Source of the DNA: Campylorhamphus procurvoides | Taxonomy: Eukaryota > Chordata > Aves > Passeriformes > Dendrocolaptidae | DNA length: 64,000 nt | NCBI GenBank assembly: GCA_013396655.1 | Contig: WBMV01000267.1 | Location: forward strand, 1,284,333 to 1,348,332 | Reading direction: 5' to 3' | Part shown: positions 1-11,258 of the stretch, one piece after another | Numbering within the stretch: position 1 is the stretch's first letter | Layout of the letters: each line of letters begins with the position of its first letter | Notes under the pieces: generated by a model | Told to the model about the DNA's origin: nothing | The model's input: only the letters and a program-made list of their open reading frames with translations | The model's database searches: none | Made by a program: the position numbers and the translations under genes

Positions 1-2010
1 CCTCATTTCAATGGGCTCTATCTTGACTTGGGTATAAAACAAAGAAGTGCAGGAAACAAACAAACAAAACACGAGTCCTTTTCCAGAAGTAAATAAACCA
101 CGTGATGGGATTCTGAGGCTGGACTGCCAGCACTAATTGCTGTCTCAAAGGCATAAAATCCCTCCTCCACAGGATGAGGACTTCTCTTGCCTTACCAAAA
201 TAAGCATGTGGGTTCCTCAGTAAGGAATTTTATACCAGGACAGAGCAGAGAAGAGTCATAGTCCTATCTCAGCAGGCAATGAGTGATCTTAGAGGCAGTT
301 TCTATTCCTGTTTTCCCCATTTTGCTCCAGAAGAGTTAAACTGTATTCATCCAAACACTTCTATTCTGTAAAAACTGAGATTCTTGCAAGTTTTCCCCCC
401 TTTCCTTTACTGACGTTTGGAAGTGCTGAGAGGGCACCATTGTATGTAATGTTTCCTTACTCCCACTTCTGGCCCAACTCTTAGAAAGTGCAAAACCATG
501 CAAAACAGCAAAAAAAAAAAAGCCTTTGTGGCAAGATACATCAGGCAAAGTCAGTCTGAGAGTCTACAGGAAGATCCACTTTCAGATCTTTATCCTTGAC
601 ATTGAAGGGACCCTGTCCCTGCTATGGATGTTGCCTGTGACTGTTCCTCTGGAGCAGAGCATGCCCTGGCTAAATATGGGTGGCACAAGGGGAATTTGCC
701 TTCTCTGTGCCTTCTGCCCATACTGATAGAGGTGGGCTTTCCTCCATACCCCAATACACTGGCCCAAAAGCCACAAGTGGCCCTGGAGTCACAATGCAGC
801 CACTGCAATATTTGTGAAGGGTCTCACCTCTTCAGCTGCTATGAAGTCTTCCAGCCAGCTCTTCTTTCCTTGTGCTTCTTTACATCTTCCTCTTCCTTAG
901 GTCAGTAAAAGCTGGCTTGTTGGAGCTATATTTCTTATTAGAAGGACTCTTGTGCTCCAGGATGGATTGTCATACCTTTTTCTTCCTGTGAGTGAAACAA
1001 ATTCAGGAGGTTTTGTTTTCATTCAGTTGTAGAACTAAACCAAATATGCATGTATGTATACACACAATATATATAAAACAACCTCACAAAAGATGGGCTT
1101 GTTGGCAGATATAATCACAGCACAGCCCCTATAGCAGGACTAAAGCCAGTTTCGATCCTATTAGTGTTAGCATCTCTATTATGAAAGATGAGATTCAAGA
1201 CTAGCTCTGTCAAGATACACAAATGAATGTAGAATTTTCAAAACAATAACTTAATTTTCTGAAAACAAGTGTGAGCTTTTCTATTTAGAGTGATGGAGAA
1301 TCTGGAAAAAACCCACGTTTGACTTAATTAATATGATGGAATTAAAATTAGCAGTCTCTTCTGCAATAAAAACCTTGTTATAATCATCATGGAACCTGAT
1401 CAAGCACTCCCATCGCTCATATCTGTCTTTATTTAGTACAGAGTTGGGACGTAGCTTAATCTCTGTCTCTGCCAAAGCAGGTCTCCATGAGAGAATGACA
1501 CTGCTCCTTCACAGTGATTTGAATGAGCTGGGTGTGCCCATACCAGAGTTGTCTCCACCTTGGCAAAGGGAAATTGTCTGTCCCAATCACAAATCACACT
1601 TTTTTTAAGAATGACGGTTTGGTGCCATGGGGAATTGTCTTGTCATTCCCAGAAACGATGACTTGTGTGAACAGCAGTAGCTCATCCACAGCCAAGGATG
1701 TGCTGTACCTAAAGCTGGTCATGTGTTGGCTCTGTTAGAAGAGTTTTAATGTTATGAAATGGTTTGGTTTATGTAATTTAGGTGATGTTTGAAACAATCA
1801 AGCCTCCATCTTGGTTGGCACCTTTGATCTCGGTGGAGCACCATGACAGTGACAATGTTCTCAGAGGGACAAAGCTGCTAACAAATGATGGCCATGCTGG
1901 TTGGGCAGATGCCAAGGAATGGCTGGCAGGGATGATGTGCCATAGCAAAACAGCAGGGACAGCCTGAAAATGTGTATTTGTTTGGACAAAAACCTATGGG
2001 GGGGGAAAAA
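1..2010. other. Non-coding stretch, nothing recognised
   Basis: Only short chance open frames occur here, with no splice or codon pattern that supports them. An A12 run lies at 510-521 and a short CA/TA simple repeat near 1060-1077. I see no repeat family and no RNA gene. Confidence 0.6.
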
Positions 2011-2178
2011 TGGGTCTTATTGATGAAACATTGGCCTGAGACAAAGAGCTGGGTTCAATACCATTGCTGGCACAGACTTTGGATGTGCATCCAAGAATAA
2101 GTCATGGGACCTTCTGCCCTGGTTCTCAGCCCGTAAAATGGAGACGTGGCAGAGGATAATAACAGCCTCTTTCCTTTA
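2011..2178 (+). repeat. MIR/CORE-SINE-like relic, plus orientation
   Basis: The order of blocks follows an MIR-type SINE. A tRNA-like head (GCCTGAGAC then GAGCTGGGTTCAAT) comes first. A core resembling the MIR 'GTGACCTTGGGCAAGTC' region follows at about 2095-2130. Then comes GTAAAATGGAGA, matching the well-known 'CTGTAAAATGGGGATAATAATA' tail, with GGATAATAACAGCCTC at the end. This is nearly full length but heavily diverged, as expected of an ancient amniote insertion. It is a recognition by eye, without an alignment score. Confidence 0.68.
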
Positions 2179-3849
2179 TCCTGGCTTTGTATGTGTTAAA
2201 CCAGCAATCTTGGGGGAAGGGGCAGCATCAGACACAATAGAGGCTTGTTTGCTTTTCAGGCCTGCGAGCATTACTGTGCAACAGACACAGGTTGTGCTAT
2301 CTGAAGGCCTCTTTCAAGGTTGTTTCGTTGAGACCAGTATTTAATTCTAGGCTTTAGAAATAGAAAATGAAAAGGCCCAACTGTTTCAAAGGTCAAATTG
2401 TCCACCTGTCCCGGGCAGGCTGGTTTTGTAGCGTGCACTGTGCTGCTGTGACTGCTTTGCCTGCAGCCTGAGATGTGAGTTCAATGGCAATTTGCAGAGC
2501 AAAGCAGTAGCTTGATTGGCAAATGTCTAAAAGTTTGAGCTCAGCGAAATCTAACTTTTCTACCAGGACAGCATTTCATTTTAAGGCTGGGCCATTTTTG
2601 TCCTGGACTTGCTTTCACTAGAAATGCTCTCCCAATTGGGAAGATAACTTATACCTTGTTACGTAATGAAAGTGGAAAGCATGATTTCTGATTCTTGATT
2701 TTATATTTAATTTTGATTTTGGGTATTGTTTTTTAGGGTGCGAGTTCTAACGTAGAAACAAAAATGAGCTCACTTGTTCCCCCTGATATGCATTTTTCAG
2801 CAGGAAAAATATTTATTTTTTCAGTCCTCAAATGGAAGCATCTCAGACAGGAAGAAAGGGCGTTGTCTTTAAATTTTGAGATGAAGAGAAAGAATATCTT
2901 TTTTTTCTTTTTTCCCTTTACTTGAATAATATCCCATTTTTGACATAAAGAAACTTTTAAAAAAGTGTTTTTAGCTGGTTGTTGCAATACATCTTTATTT
3001 TTCTGCATTTGTGGGTCATAAAGAACATGAGCTGCTCGAAGCCACCTCTGTGGGATGGCCATACTAGTTTTTGGAAAAAGCACAAAGATGTAAAATAGTT
3101 CACTAATTCATATCTTAGAAATATTGATAATAGGAAAGGCATGTATTAGTGAGAAATCAGTTCACAGTGTGGAGGTAACCTTTCTGAACACTTGTAAGAG
3201 GATAGTGAAGAAGAAGATTGCATAGAAGAAAGAGAAGGATGAACATATGTAAAAAAATTTGAGAAAACTCCAGCAAAACTTATTTTCAGTTATCCAAAGT
3301 CAATGTACAAAGTCTAAAAAAGCACTGCATATGGTTGATAATTTTTAATGTTATTTTGTTTCCATTTTGAAATATTACACAGTTGTGCTAAGCCGAATTC
3401 CTGAGGCTGAAGGAAAACTCAGGTACTCCAAACACATACCATTTGAAGTGAATGTTTTTTGGCAAGGTGTTTCACAGTATGTATTGAAAAATTCCATCCA
3501 AGATATTTTGATACCTTGTTTTAGGAAAAGAAAATGCTGAGGACTCAAAGTAAAATAGGATTGCGGGGGAAAGAAAATTAATCTGTTTTCTTGGAACTTC
3601 TCTCAGAATGTTACAAATCCTGCAGAAATTTATGGGTAGCCAGAAGCATCAACTGAAGCCCTCACCATTCACCAGTATTAGAGAATGTTTTCATTTCATG
3701 GAATATGTATGATAATTTTATGATCTAGGGAGGTCAAGTTCAGACTAGTCCCTTAGGAATGCTGCTCTCCAAACTTCTCCAAAAATCCTCAGGATCCGGT
3801 GGCACTTTGTGTTTTGAAATATCTGCTCATTAATCACTACCTGACAATA
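2179..3849. other. Non-coding stretch, nothing recognised
   Basis: AT-leaning sequence with short T and A runs (for example around 2895-2930). The open frames on the minus strand near 2733-3142 have a low-complexity, lysine/phenylalanine-rich composition and look like chance readings of A/T-rich DNA. Confidence 0.55.
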
Positions 3850-4003
3850 TTAAGTAATCCTTGCAACACCCTTGTCAGATGGGAAAAGTTAAGGCAAGAT
3901 GAAGTTAAATTCCAAATCATGACTGAATTCCTAGCTGGCTATCAAGATAACAACATAGAAATCGTAAGCATTTCTAAACAACAGGTGAAGCTGGAATTCT
4001 AGA
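3850..4003 (-). repeat. MIR-like relic, minus orientation
   Basis: Read on the plus strand, it shows the reverse-complement MIR pattern: TAATCCTTGCAACACCC, then TCAGATGGGAAAAGTTAAGGC (compare 'CAGATGGGGAAACTGAGGC'), then a CAGCTAG-like block. It ends in GAAGCTGGAATTCTAGA (compare 'AGAGCTGGAATTCGAACCC'). The block order and spacing fit an MIR tail-to-head reading. Divergence is high, so the boundaries are approximate. Confidence 0.55.
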
Positions 4004-4865
4004 TACATTCAGACACATACCACTGACCAGGAGATTATGAGGAGATGTTTCTACTTCTGCTGCAGTCAGCATTTTGAGCCTTTTTTTCCTCTTCTGAGAG
4101 ATTTATATGTTTGCGGAAGATATTAAAGAGCTATAGGAAATACTGAAGTCCATTCAGCGCTTGGAACAAGCACACTGAAAATTGTCACTCATTATTTGGG
4201 ATTAAAGTTGAGTATTTCTAGCTAGACCCTCTTCTACTGAAAGTTAATTGGTGAAACTTGATTTTATAGGTTGGCAAAATGCCTGTGTACCTCAGCTGGA
4301 AGTCGGGAGTACTGTACCAATCACTGGCTAGGCAGAGGCAGGGTGGGAGAATTCAAGCTTCTTTCATCCCTCATTTTGGGTGTCAAGCTCTGATTGATCT
4401 TTGGAAGTTGAGAAAAAAAAAACTGAGAGAAAGTAAATTATTTCTTCCAGCTCCCTGATTCAAAGGAGTTTGTGGAAAGAGCTTTAGAAGCCCTGGATAA
4501 GCAAAAGGGCTAGCACGGCCAGAAGAATCTCCTCCCCTCCTCCAGATTTAGGCTGGATGCAGCCATGGGCTGTACATAGTCATGTCCACATGCTTACAGG
4601 ATGTTTTAAATTTTATTTTAAAAAGAAACTCAAATTAGTCCAAATTAATTGTTCCCAAAGTGCCTATTTTGTTTCACTAGCTGGGACAGACTAAAGGCTG
4701 ACCTGAGTTCAATGGGATGAAACCCAGTCCAGCTGCTTAGCCAGGTTCTGCTTCAGGGGCTTGTTCCTCTGTGAGTTCTTGACCCTCAGTGAGCTCTGAT
4801 GATCCAGCCCTAGGGTGACTTTGCCTGAATCAGCAGCAAAAGCAGAAATCACTGATGCTCCAATG
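4004..4865. other. Non-coding stretch downstream of the candidate terminal exon
   Basis: Nothing recognisable apart from its position. For the minus-strand exon at 4874-5184, the first 60-70 bases of this stretch (about 4800-4860) would be the cleavage and downstream-element region. They contain a T/G-rich run in the minus-strand reading. Confidence 0.5.
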
Positions 4866-4871
4866 TTTATT
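4866..4871 (-). terminator. Polyadenylation signal AATAAA of the candidate minus-strand gene
   Basis: The hexamer AATAAA on the minus strand starts two bases after the TGA stop of the coding segment at 4874-5184. A T/G-rich region follows further downstream (about 4820-4845, minus reading), which suits a cleavage and polyadenylation site. AATAAA is frequent in AT-rich DNA, so its weight comes from its place after the stop codon. The implied 3'UTR would be very short. Confidence 0.4.
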
Positions 4872-4873
4872 TC

Positions 4874-5184
4874 TCAGCTGTAGACATCTTCCTTCACACC
4901 TTGTCTGCAAATAGGACGCAACAGGTCACAAGGCTCCTCTCCGGGGTATTGTGAGACTACCAGATGCTTGGGGCAGCCATCAGCATTGTGCCACCCCCTG
5001 CCTGCAGGGGTGGCATCAAACCTGATGGGGATGTAGCCACAGCACAGGCATTTCTTGACCAGGTACCAGGTCCACACAAACTGTCCCATTTCTGTGTCAT
5101 ACCAGGACAAGGAGAAGGCCTTGAAACATGAAGCTGCCAGCATGAAAGCAGCAGGGGAGGGCTTCCGAGGACCTTTCTGGAAAG
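4874..5184 (-). CDS. Candidate terminal coding exon, product unrecognised (partial)
   Basis: This is the only stretch in the window that reads like a real vertebrate coding exon. On the minus strand, a pyrimidine-rich tract ending TGTTTTCAG precedes it (acceptor AG at 5186-5185). A second possible acceptor, TTTCCAG, lies 8 bases further in. About 103 codons follow without a stop, ending in TGA at 4876-4874. Third codon positions are mostly C or G (AAG, GCC, TTC, TCC, TAC, GAC, CTG), unlike the surrounding AT-leaning DNA. The peptide is rich in Trp, Tyr and Cys, with seven cysteines including a CLCC cluster, a later WHNADGCPKH segment and a C-terminal PCDLLRPIC motif. That pattern fits a disulfide-bonded secreted domain or a metal-binding domain, but I cannot assign a family. 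No start codon is expected here: the in-frame ATG codons upstream of 5184 lie in intron-like sequence. Alternatives are a decayed exon of a lost gene or a retrocopy fragment. Confidence 0.5.
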
Positions 5185-5220
5185 CTGAAAACAGGAAATG
5201 TTTAATCAGGCTCTGAGGGG

Positions 5221-5261
5221 AAAAAAAATAAAAAAACACCTTAAAAAAAAAAGAAAGAAGA
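5221..5261. repeat. A-rich low-complexity tract
   Basis: Two A-rich runs are separated by CACCTT and end in AAAGAAAGAAG. The tract lies inside the putative short intron of the minus-strand gene, where it reads as T-rich sequence upstream of the acceptor. Confidence 0.7.
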
Positions 5262-5299
5262 ATAAGTCAGTCTCCTTCTGAGCAGCCAGGATGTTTGTG

Positions 5300-5900
5300 A
5301 AATCCCTGCTCCGTTTATTATGATGCTGAGATTCAGCTGGCTGTTTTATTAAAGACAGCTGGGACACATTACTTGCGCATTAACACTGAGCCAGCTTTCA
5401 TTTTAAAACTTACCCGTTGCTGGGAGCTTGCCTTAATGCGTTCCTGCTGCTGCCAGCTCCATAATCCACACCAGCAGCCGCAGGGGAAGATCACCTCGCT
5501 TTACCATGCTTCTTATTTCCGGAGAAAAGCCTAATAAAAATCAGCCTGGCTGATCAGGAGCAGGACAGTCCCTCTCCTTGCTGTGTCTCTGAGGTGGAGC
5601 AAAGTTTGCAGGAGTGAGAATTTGGTGGTGCGTTGGCCAAAAGCACATCTGCTGGTGGAGCAAAACCCTTAATATTCATGTGCAAGTCTTTCTTAATTGC
5701 TTTCCAGGGACATATTAGAGCCTTCTGCAGTGTAAACTGTGTTTCAGTACGTCACAAATCACTGAGTGATGGCTCCAGCGTGGGTCGCGTGGAGGTTGGC
5801 GAGCCCTGTTTGAGGGTTGTGGGGAAGCTCCATCAGACACGAAGATTTGTCTGTACAGCACAGCAAGAGGGGCTGCTCTGTGTCCTCCAGCACGTGTTCC
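5300..5900. promoter_or_regulatory. CpG-enriched patch with CRE-like and E-box motifs
   Basis: CpG dinucleotides cluster here (for example around 5414-5521, 5629, 5750, 5777-5803 and 5890), while most of the window is CpG-poor. Within it lie TACGTCA near 5748-5754 (the reverse complement TGACGTA is CRE-like) and CACGTG near 5891. A perfect 13-base palindrome, ATCACTGAGTGAT, lies at 5758-5770. A modest CpG island next to a candidate exon suggests a promoter. No TATA box stands out. Motif matches alone are weak evidence. Confidence 0.3.
5414..5530 (-). other. Possible upstream exon with consensus donor site (minus strand)
   Basis: On the minus strand, CAACGG|GTAAGT places a strong 5' splice site at 5413-5408. 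It would make a 229-base intron to the acceptor before the coding segment at 5184. The exon body is CpG-enriched compared with the neighbourhood. An ATG near its start opens about 24 codons with a hydrophobic Leu/Val-rich stretch, but that frame stops (TAA) before the donor. The frame that reaches the donor open in phase with the inner acceptor has no ATG. So either the exon is 5' untranslated, the start lies further upstream, or the donor is a coincidence. The left edge is set by the donor; the right edge is arbitrary. Confidence 0.25.
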
Positions 5901-8900
5901 CCAAGCACACAGGGCCAAAATGTTCTTCTCAGGGATCAAAGACATCAGTGAAGTCCCTCACCCCAAAATTGTTCTGGATGAAGAAACACTCATGTGCAGA
6001 TGGAGAGAGCAAATCTCTTGTGCCCCCAGTCCTGTAGTCTGGGACATCAGAAGCCATTTGAGCCATGCCTGCCATCCTGGTCCTGGTCCTGGTCCTGCGC
6101 ATGGCTCTGAATGCCCTCTGGGAATGCAAGTGTAAAATGATGGTGCGAATTCAGGTCACACCAGGTCACAGTTTTGGGAAGGGGTCAAAGGGGTGATGTT
6201 CTCGCACCCACACCCCGTTTTAGCTTGGTCTCAGAACAAGACTTGTGCCATCACACAGTATGCAGGGGGTGTGTGCATGTATGTGCTTATTTAGCAGGTG
6301 TGTTCCTCAACAAGTTTTGAATGCATAAGCCAACATCAACTAAAGCTAACAGAAAGGCAGAAATTCCAAATGTATTGAGTGCTTACAAGTGTAAACAAGC
6401 CTTTGGATGGAGAAAACAGGTTCTGTTATTACCCTGATAGGCTGCATCAGGACCTCCAGCTTCATCAGACACTTGAGAATCCACACAAGGACACTCCATT
6501 AAGTGGTTTGAGTGCAGAGGACAGTTCTATTCCTATTTATGCCTTATTAATGCTCACCCTTCTCCCATTCCCAGGAAGAGCCCTTTTACATGGGACTAAC
6601 CTATGGAACAAACTGCCCTGAGGATGTGTTTTTTTATCCTAACATATCTTAATTGATACTTTTTGATACCTTTTAATTTCTCAGAAATGCTGGATGCTTC
6701 CTCATGCAGTAAAAATATCAGAATCCCTTTTTTTCCTCAAAAAAATCTGTTTGTGCCTTAACTTGTAAAATTACACAATAGGTTCTTTAGATTATTAACA
6801 CCCATGTATAAAAAGAAGGGATTTCTTCCTGCAAAGTTATTTCTTTTTCTTTTGTGCATTCTCTTGCATTTGCACTTCTAGAGAGGATAAGTGTGTGTAC
6901 CATTCATTATTTTGTGCCATATTCTTTTATGCTTTGTCTCCACTCAAGAAGAGCTTTAAATTTAGGCAGCATTCTAGAGGGGCCAGATGCCTGGAAAAGC
7001 CAGAAATACTAATCAGAGCCCTTCACAAATGAAGCTTTGAAGAGAAACCACTGAACTATTGCAAAATGTTTATTAGGTTCATTAAATATTAGGCTTCATA
7101 GTGTAGAGCTGTAAGGCAAAATGGGGCTGAAGTGAATACAGAGATTCAGAAGGAGATGTGTGTGTGTGCACGTGTAGCCATCTAATATTTCCAAATCTTT
7201 CCTCCCCAGGTCAAAAAGCATGGATTGGAAATCGCTATGAACAATTTTGGTTTCACTTGATTGGCAGCTGTCAAAGGGAAACTAGCTCTGTGGAAAATTC
7301 CAGAAGGTCTCCAAGGACTTCGACATGAGGCAAAAGACGAAAGGGGAAGGAGGTAAGCTCACAGTAGTCCCAGGAAGGCAGCTAAGGACGTACACATTAT
7401 CCTCTAAGAGCCCATTAGGGAGTTGACCTGAGCTTCAATGAAATGTCTCACGAGCTCTGGGAAAAGCATAGATGTGAAAGAGCTACCCTGCAGTGTTTCT
7501 TTTTGAGGTAAAATTTCCCTTTGCTTTGGAGCCTGCTCAAGCAAAGTGGTAGGTTGTGCTATGAACATCAGCCTCCATAGAGAGGGATCTCTTTTGCAAT
7601 ACTCCTTCGATTCCACTGCCTTGGACCACCTTGTCTTCTTTAGCTCTTCCCTTACGATGCCATAATACTCATCTGAATAAACATGCACACACTATTTTAT
7701 ACCAAATCCCCTGTGTTAGCTGGAAATTAATTACCAGAGCTCGTTATAAGAAGGAGTTCTGCAGTTCATTCATTGTGGTTTGCTTCAATGAATTCAAGAA
7801 ACATTAGGTCAGGCCCTGGACTCAAGTAAATCTACATAACTGCACTAGACCAGGTGATGATCTGCCCCATTATTTTCCTTACAGTGCTGCAGTTTGCGTG
7901 GGACACTTGGTTTAACATTTACATCCTGAGCTTTGCAAAATGTGCCAGGGGAAATTTATAACCACGAGTTAATTAACCATGAATCAGTTAATATTTGGGC
8001 ATGTGAAGTGCTATATACATGCAAGGGATTAAGCTGTCAGAGGGAACTTTGGTTTTAAATCTCCTAGGAAAGTTGTCACTTCTGGCAGCCTGCTGGTCTC
8101 CAAGTTAACACTGTGCAGGAGCATTGATTCAGGACTAGGTTCCTCTTGCTATTTTTCACATTTTCAGGGGTTTACTCTATGGAATTCCTATCCAGATAGT
8201 ACTCCCCCTACTGCCTTTGGTTGGGGGGGCAAATGATGCAAGTGATTTGCTGAGTGAGTGACATGCTCCTGTGATGAATGGATCACAGTGTGTCCTATTG
8301 GCTGTGCAAGACAGACCTGTAAGGTCTGCAGACCCTGTTGTCTACAGAGATGTTGGCAACAACTGAGAGATGAGCTCTGCATAGCAGCAGGGATTCAGCA
8401 GTGAATTTAAGGACCCATCTGCTATTGCTCCTCTTCCTGGCCAGTTATGCTGAAGGATTTACACTCTAATCAATCCCACATTTCCTTTTTATCCTGAGCA
8501 GTGCTGTAACAAACTAGTACTGTGACCATCTGGCATTGCCTCTGACCCTCCTGACATGCTTTTCCTTAGCCCAGAGGATGCTGCTTGGATGCAGGCAGAG
8601 GTGAGCACCTGCACATTAAGGCCAGTTCCTTGCACCACCTTGCTGCTTGGATTTTGTACCTCCACCTGAGCTTTAAAACAACTGCTGAACCAATTAGGCA
8701 GCTGAGTGGATTGAGAGGGACAGAGATGTTAGTTTTTCCTCCAGCTGACAAACCTTACTTATATTTGGGCAGCACTAGCTATTAGGATACTATTGTGTTG
8801 GTATATCTCGTGATCAGGGCAAGGAAACATACGACTAGGAATAAAGTAGGGTGCTTTTTTTCTTTCCAGTGCTATCCCTGGTAATGGGGACTGTCCCAGT

Positions 8901-8981
8901 GGTGCTGTTTGCAGACCTCTGACTATGGTTGCTGAGCAGGAGGAGGAGAGTCATACTAGAAATAGGGCAGGTTGGTAATCA
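5901..8981. other. Non-coding stretch
   Basis: A short tandem (TCCTGG)3 repeat lies at 6075-6096 and a brief (TG)n run near 7157-7168. A minus-strand open frame at 7404-7688 has mixed amino-acid content, but I see no acceptor, donor or family match to support it. Nothing else is recognised. Confidence 0.5.
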
Positions 8982-9160
8982 ATCGTAGAATCATCAAATG
9001 TTTTGGGTTGGAAGGGATTTTAAAGGTTACCTAGTTCCAATCCCCATGCCATGGGCAGGGACCCCTTCCACCAGACCAGGTTGCTCAAAGCCCCATCCAA
9101 CCTGTCCTTGAGCACTTCCAGGGATGGAGCATCCACATCCCCGGGTAACGCACACAGAAA
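8982..9160 (-). repeat. CR1 LINE 3' end fragment, minus orientation
   Basis: Read on the plus strand it starts with the reverse complement of the CR1 terminal repeat (two ATCGTAGA/ATCATCAAA-like units). TTTTGGGTTGGAAGGGAT, CTAGTTCCAATCCCCATGCCATGGGCAGGGAC, GACCAGGTTGCTCAAAGCCCCATCCAACCTG and CTTCCAGGGATGGAGCATCCAC follow in order. This is the standard 3' UTR and tail of an avian CR1. It is 5'-truncated, as most CR1 insertions are, and similarity fades after about 9150. Confidence 0.93.
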
Positions 9161-9929
9161 ATTTCGTCAGTCTTATGTCTCCTCTCCTTTGATGCCAGTT
9201 TGACTCAAGGGAAAGCCTGCCCTGTGAAATCCACTGAAGCAGTCACTGCTGCTGTGAGGCTTTTCAGCTCCTTGCTGAGACAGGGTCAGCCCTGCTGGCC
9301 CAGAGGCTGCAGGTGACCCGCTATGGCCAGGAAGGGATTAGGAGCTGTGGACAGCAGCGCTGATGGCTGTGCACCACGGTGGACCTGGAGGGGATGACGT
9401 TGCCTTGCTGTGGCCAGGAGCACACTCACTTTGCAGGACCTCAGCACGCATCCATCCAGCGTGCTTTGGCAGGCTCTGTTGTGCTTTAGGATGTTGATGT
9501 GGCTGCTCCGAGCTCCCCGAGGTGGCAACAGCTGAGTTTCATAGAGCTTCAAAGAGCCAGGTTTGACATAACAAACTCATTTTTTTCTGCCTACTTGAAC
9601 CTGATGAATGTCCTGTGTCTGCAGCAGCTGCTGACAAATAGTGACAGTTTGCATGAAGAAAATGAGCATGAATGGAGCATTAATAAAGCTCTGCTAGACC
9701 CATTTAAAGCAGGCGCTTTCCCAGACCTGAGAGCTAAGTCACTGGAGTTGTGTAACCAAACGAAGGGATGGAGCTGAACTTCCCTTTTGATGAGAGTCAT
9801 CTCTAAAATACTTGGAGAAATAATGTCTTCATAATGATGTGTCATTATTTAGGGACTCTTGCTATCAGTTTTCTCTGCTCCACAGGTCAAGTTGACAAGC
9901 CTTATAACATTTTTATGGGCAGAGAAGCA

Positions 9930-10018
9930 AAATAAATTTATTTATTTATTTTAAAATTTATTTTTATAATTTTAAATTTATTTTTATATTTATTTATTTA
10001 TTAAAAAATATTAAGAAA
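9930..10018. repeat. AT-rich (TTTA)n-type low-complexity tract
   Basis: About 90 bases consist almost only of A and T, dominated by ATTT and TTTA units, and lack G and C nearly throughout. It may be a degenerate TTTA microsatellite. Confidence 0.85.
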
Positions 10019-11204
10019 TTGTATTTGTTGATAGGGGATGGTGTTTCAGTTATACATGGGTAGGCAAATGCCTCGGATGTCGTGACACACACCGTGTTCA
10101 TTCACTAGTACAATTATAACCATATCTCTTGTGTTACTCAATCCTTTTGGGCCCAGTCTGGCTGGCTTTACTACATAGGATAGCAATTTATGTTTACTTC
10201 CAGACCAAAGAGAGTAAACTCATTCCCTATTCTCCTCCAAGTAACTATGTGAACCATTAACATTACAGAGATTGTTGAGAACAAATAAGTGTTGTTTATA
10301 AGGAGGCCATTTTAAGAGAAACTGCAGAATTGTGGCTGTAGGAGGTTTATTTTTTCAGTATTTGGGCTGTTTGAAAGCTTGGGCAAAGCAAAAAAAAAAA
10401 AACCCGACAAAACAAAAAATCACCATGACTTGTGAAAAATAAGGCCAGATACAACTCTCTTACTCTGCATAACTAGCACTGCCCCCAGGACAAGATGCTG
10501 CTCCAAGAGCAGGGGTGGAAGGGCACAGCTCTGGACATGGGAGTTGTGAAGGAAACATGGAGGTGGCATCTTCCTGCATCTTCTTCAGTCACTCTCCAAC
10601 ATGTGTCTGCAAATCCAGACAGAAAGCCTTGTGGGGGGAACAGGCTGCCATGTACTTTATTCCTCAAAATACTTATTCTGCTCTAACACCTACCAGGCTA
10701 TCTCATCTTGCACTAGACAGAAATGTATGTGCTGAGCTCTTGACACAACCACAGCGTGAGGGTTTTGATGTAAGCAGAAGTATAGCAAGGAAGATGGAAA
10801 TCCGCTTGTTTTCCCACCAAAACAAAATAGTTACTAATGATTCTGCAAGTTTTCCTCAACACCGATTTCCTATTTCATGTAATAAGTGGAGAGTATCAGT
10901 GCTTTGTGGACTTCAGGGCTCATTTTTTGTCCCGAAGTCCCTCATGGACCAGACCCCTGTAACATCTATATGATTGGATACCACCCAGGATGTTTATTTC
11001 TCATTCTGGCACATGGCTTCTAATATTTTGCCCCCCTGGATTCTAAATCCTTCAGCTGCCAAGAACGTGGAATTTCACCCAACCCACACAGGAGCTGGTT
11101 TGACTTTCCCTTTCCCAACACCCCTCAGGAGCAGCCTTACTGGAGGAAAGAAAGTTGCACCAACAGGAGATTAGGATCAAATCAGCTCAAGGCAATTTCC
11201 CTGG

Positions 11205-11258
11205 AAAAAACCCCAACAATAACAACAACCAAACAAATAAAAAACAAGAAGAAAACAT
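11205..11258. repeat. A-rich (AAC)n low-complexity tract
   Basis: A-rich DNA with repeated AAC/CAA units. It could be a decayed poly(A)-type tail, but no retroposed body is recognisable on either side. Confidence 0.7.

Noticed and set aside
10515..10973. 152-codon plus-strand open frame
   Set aside because: No recognisable domain, AT-leaning third positions, no splice or start context, and other frames overlap it. Its length is not surprising in 64 kb read six ways.
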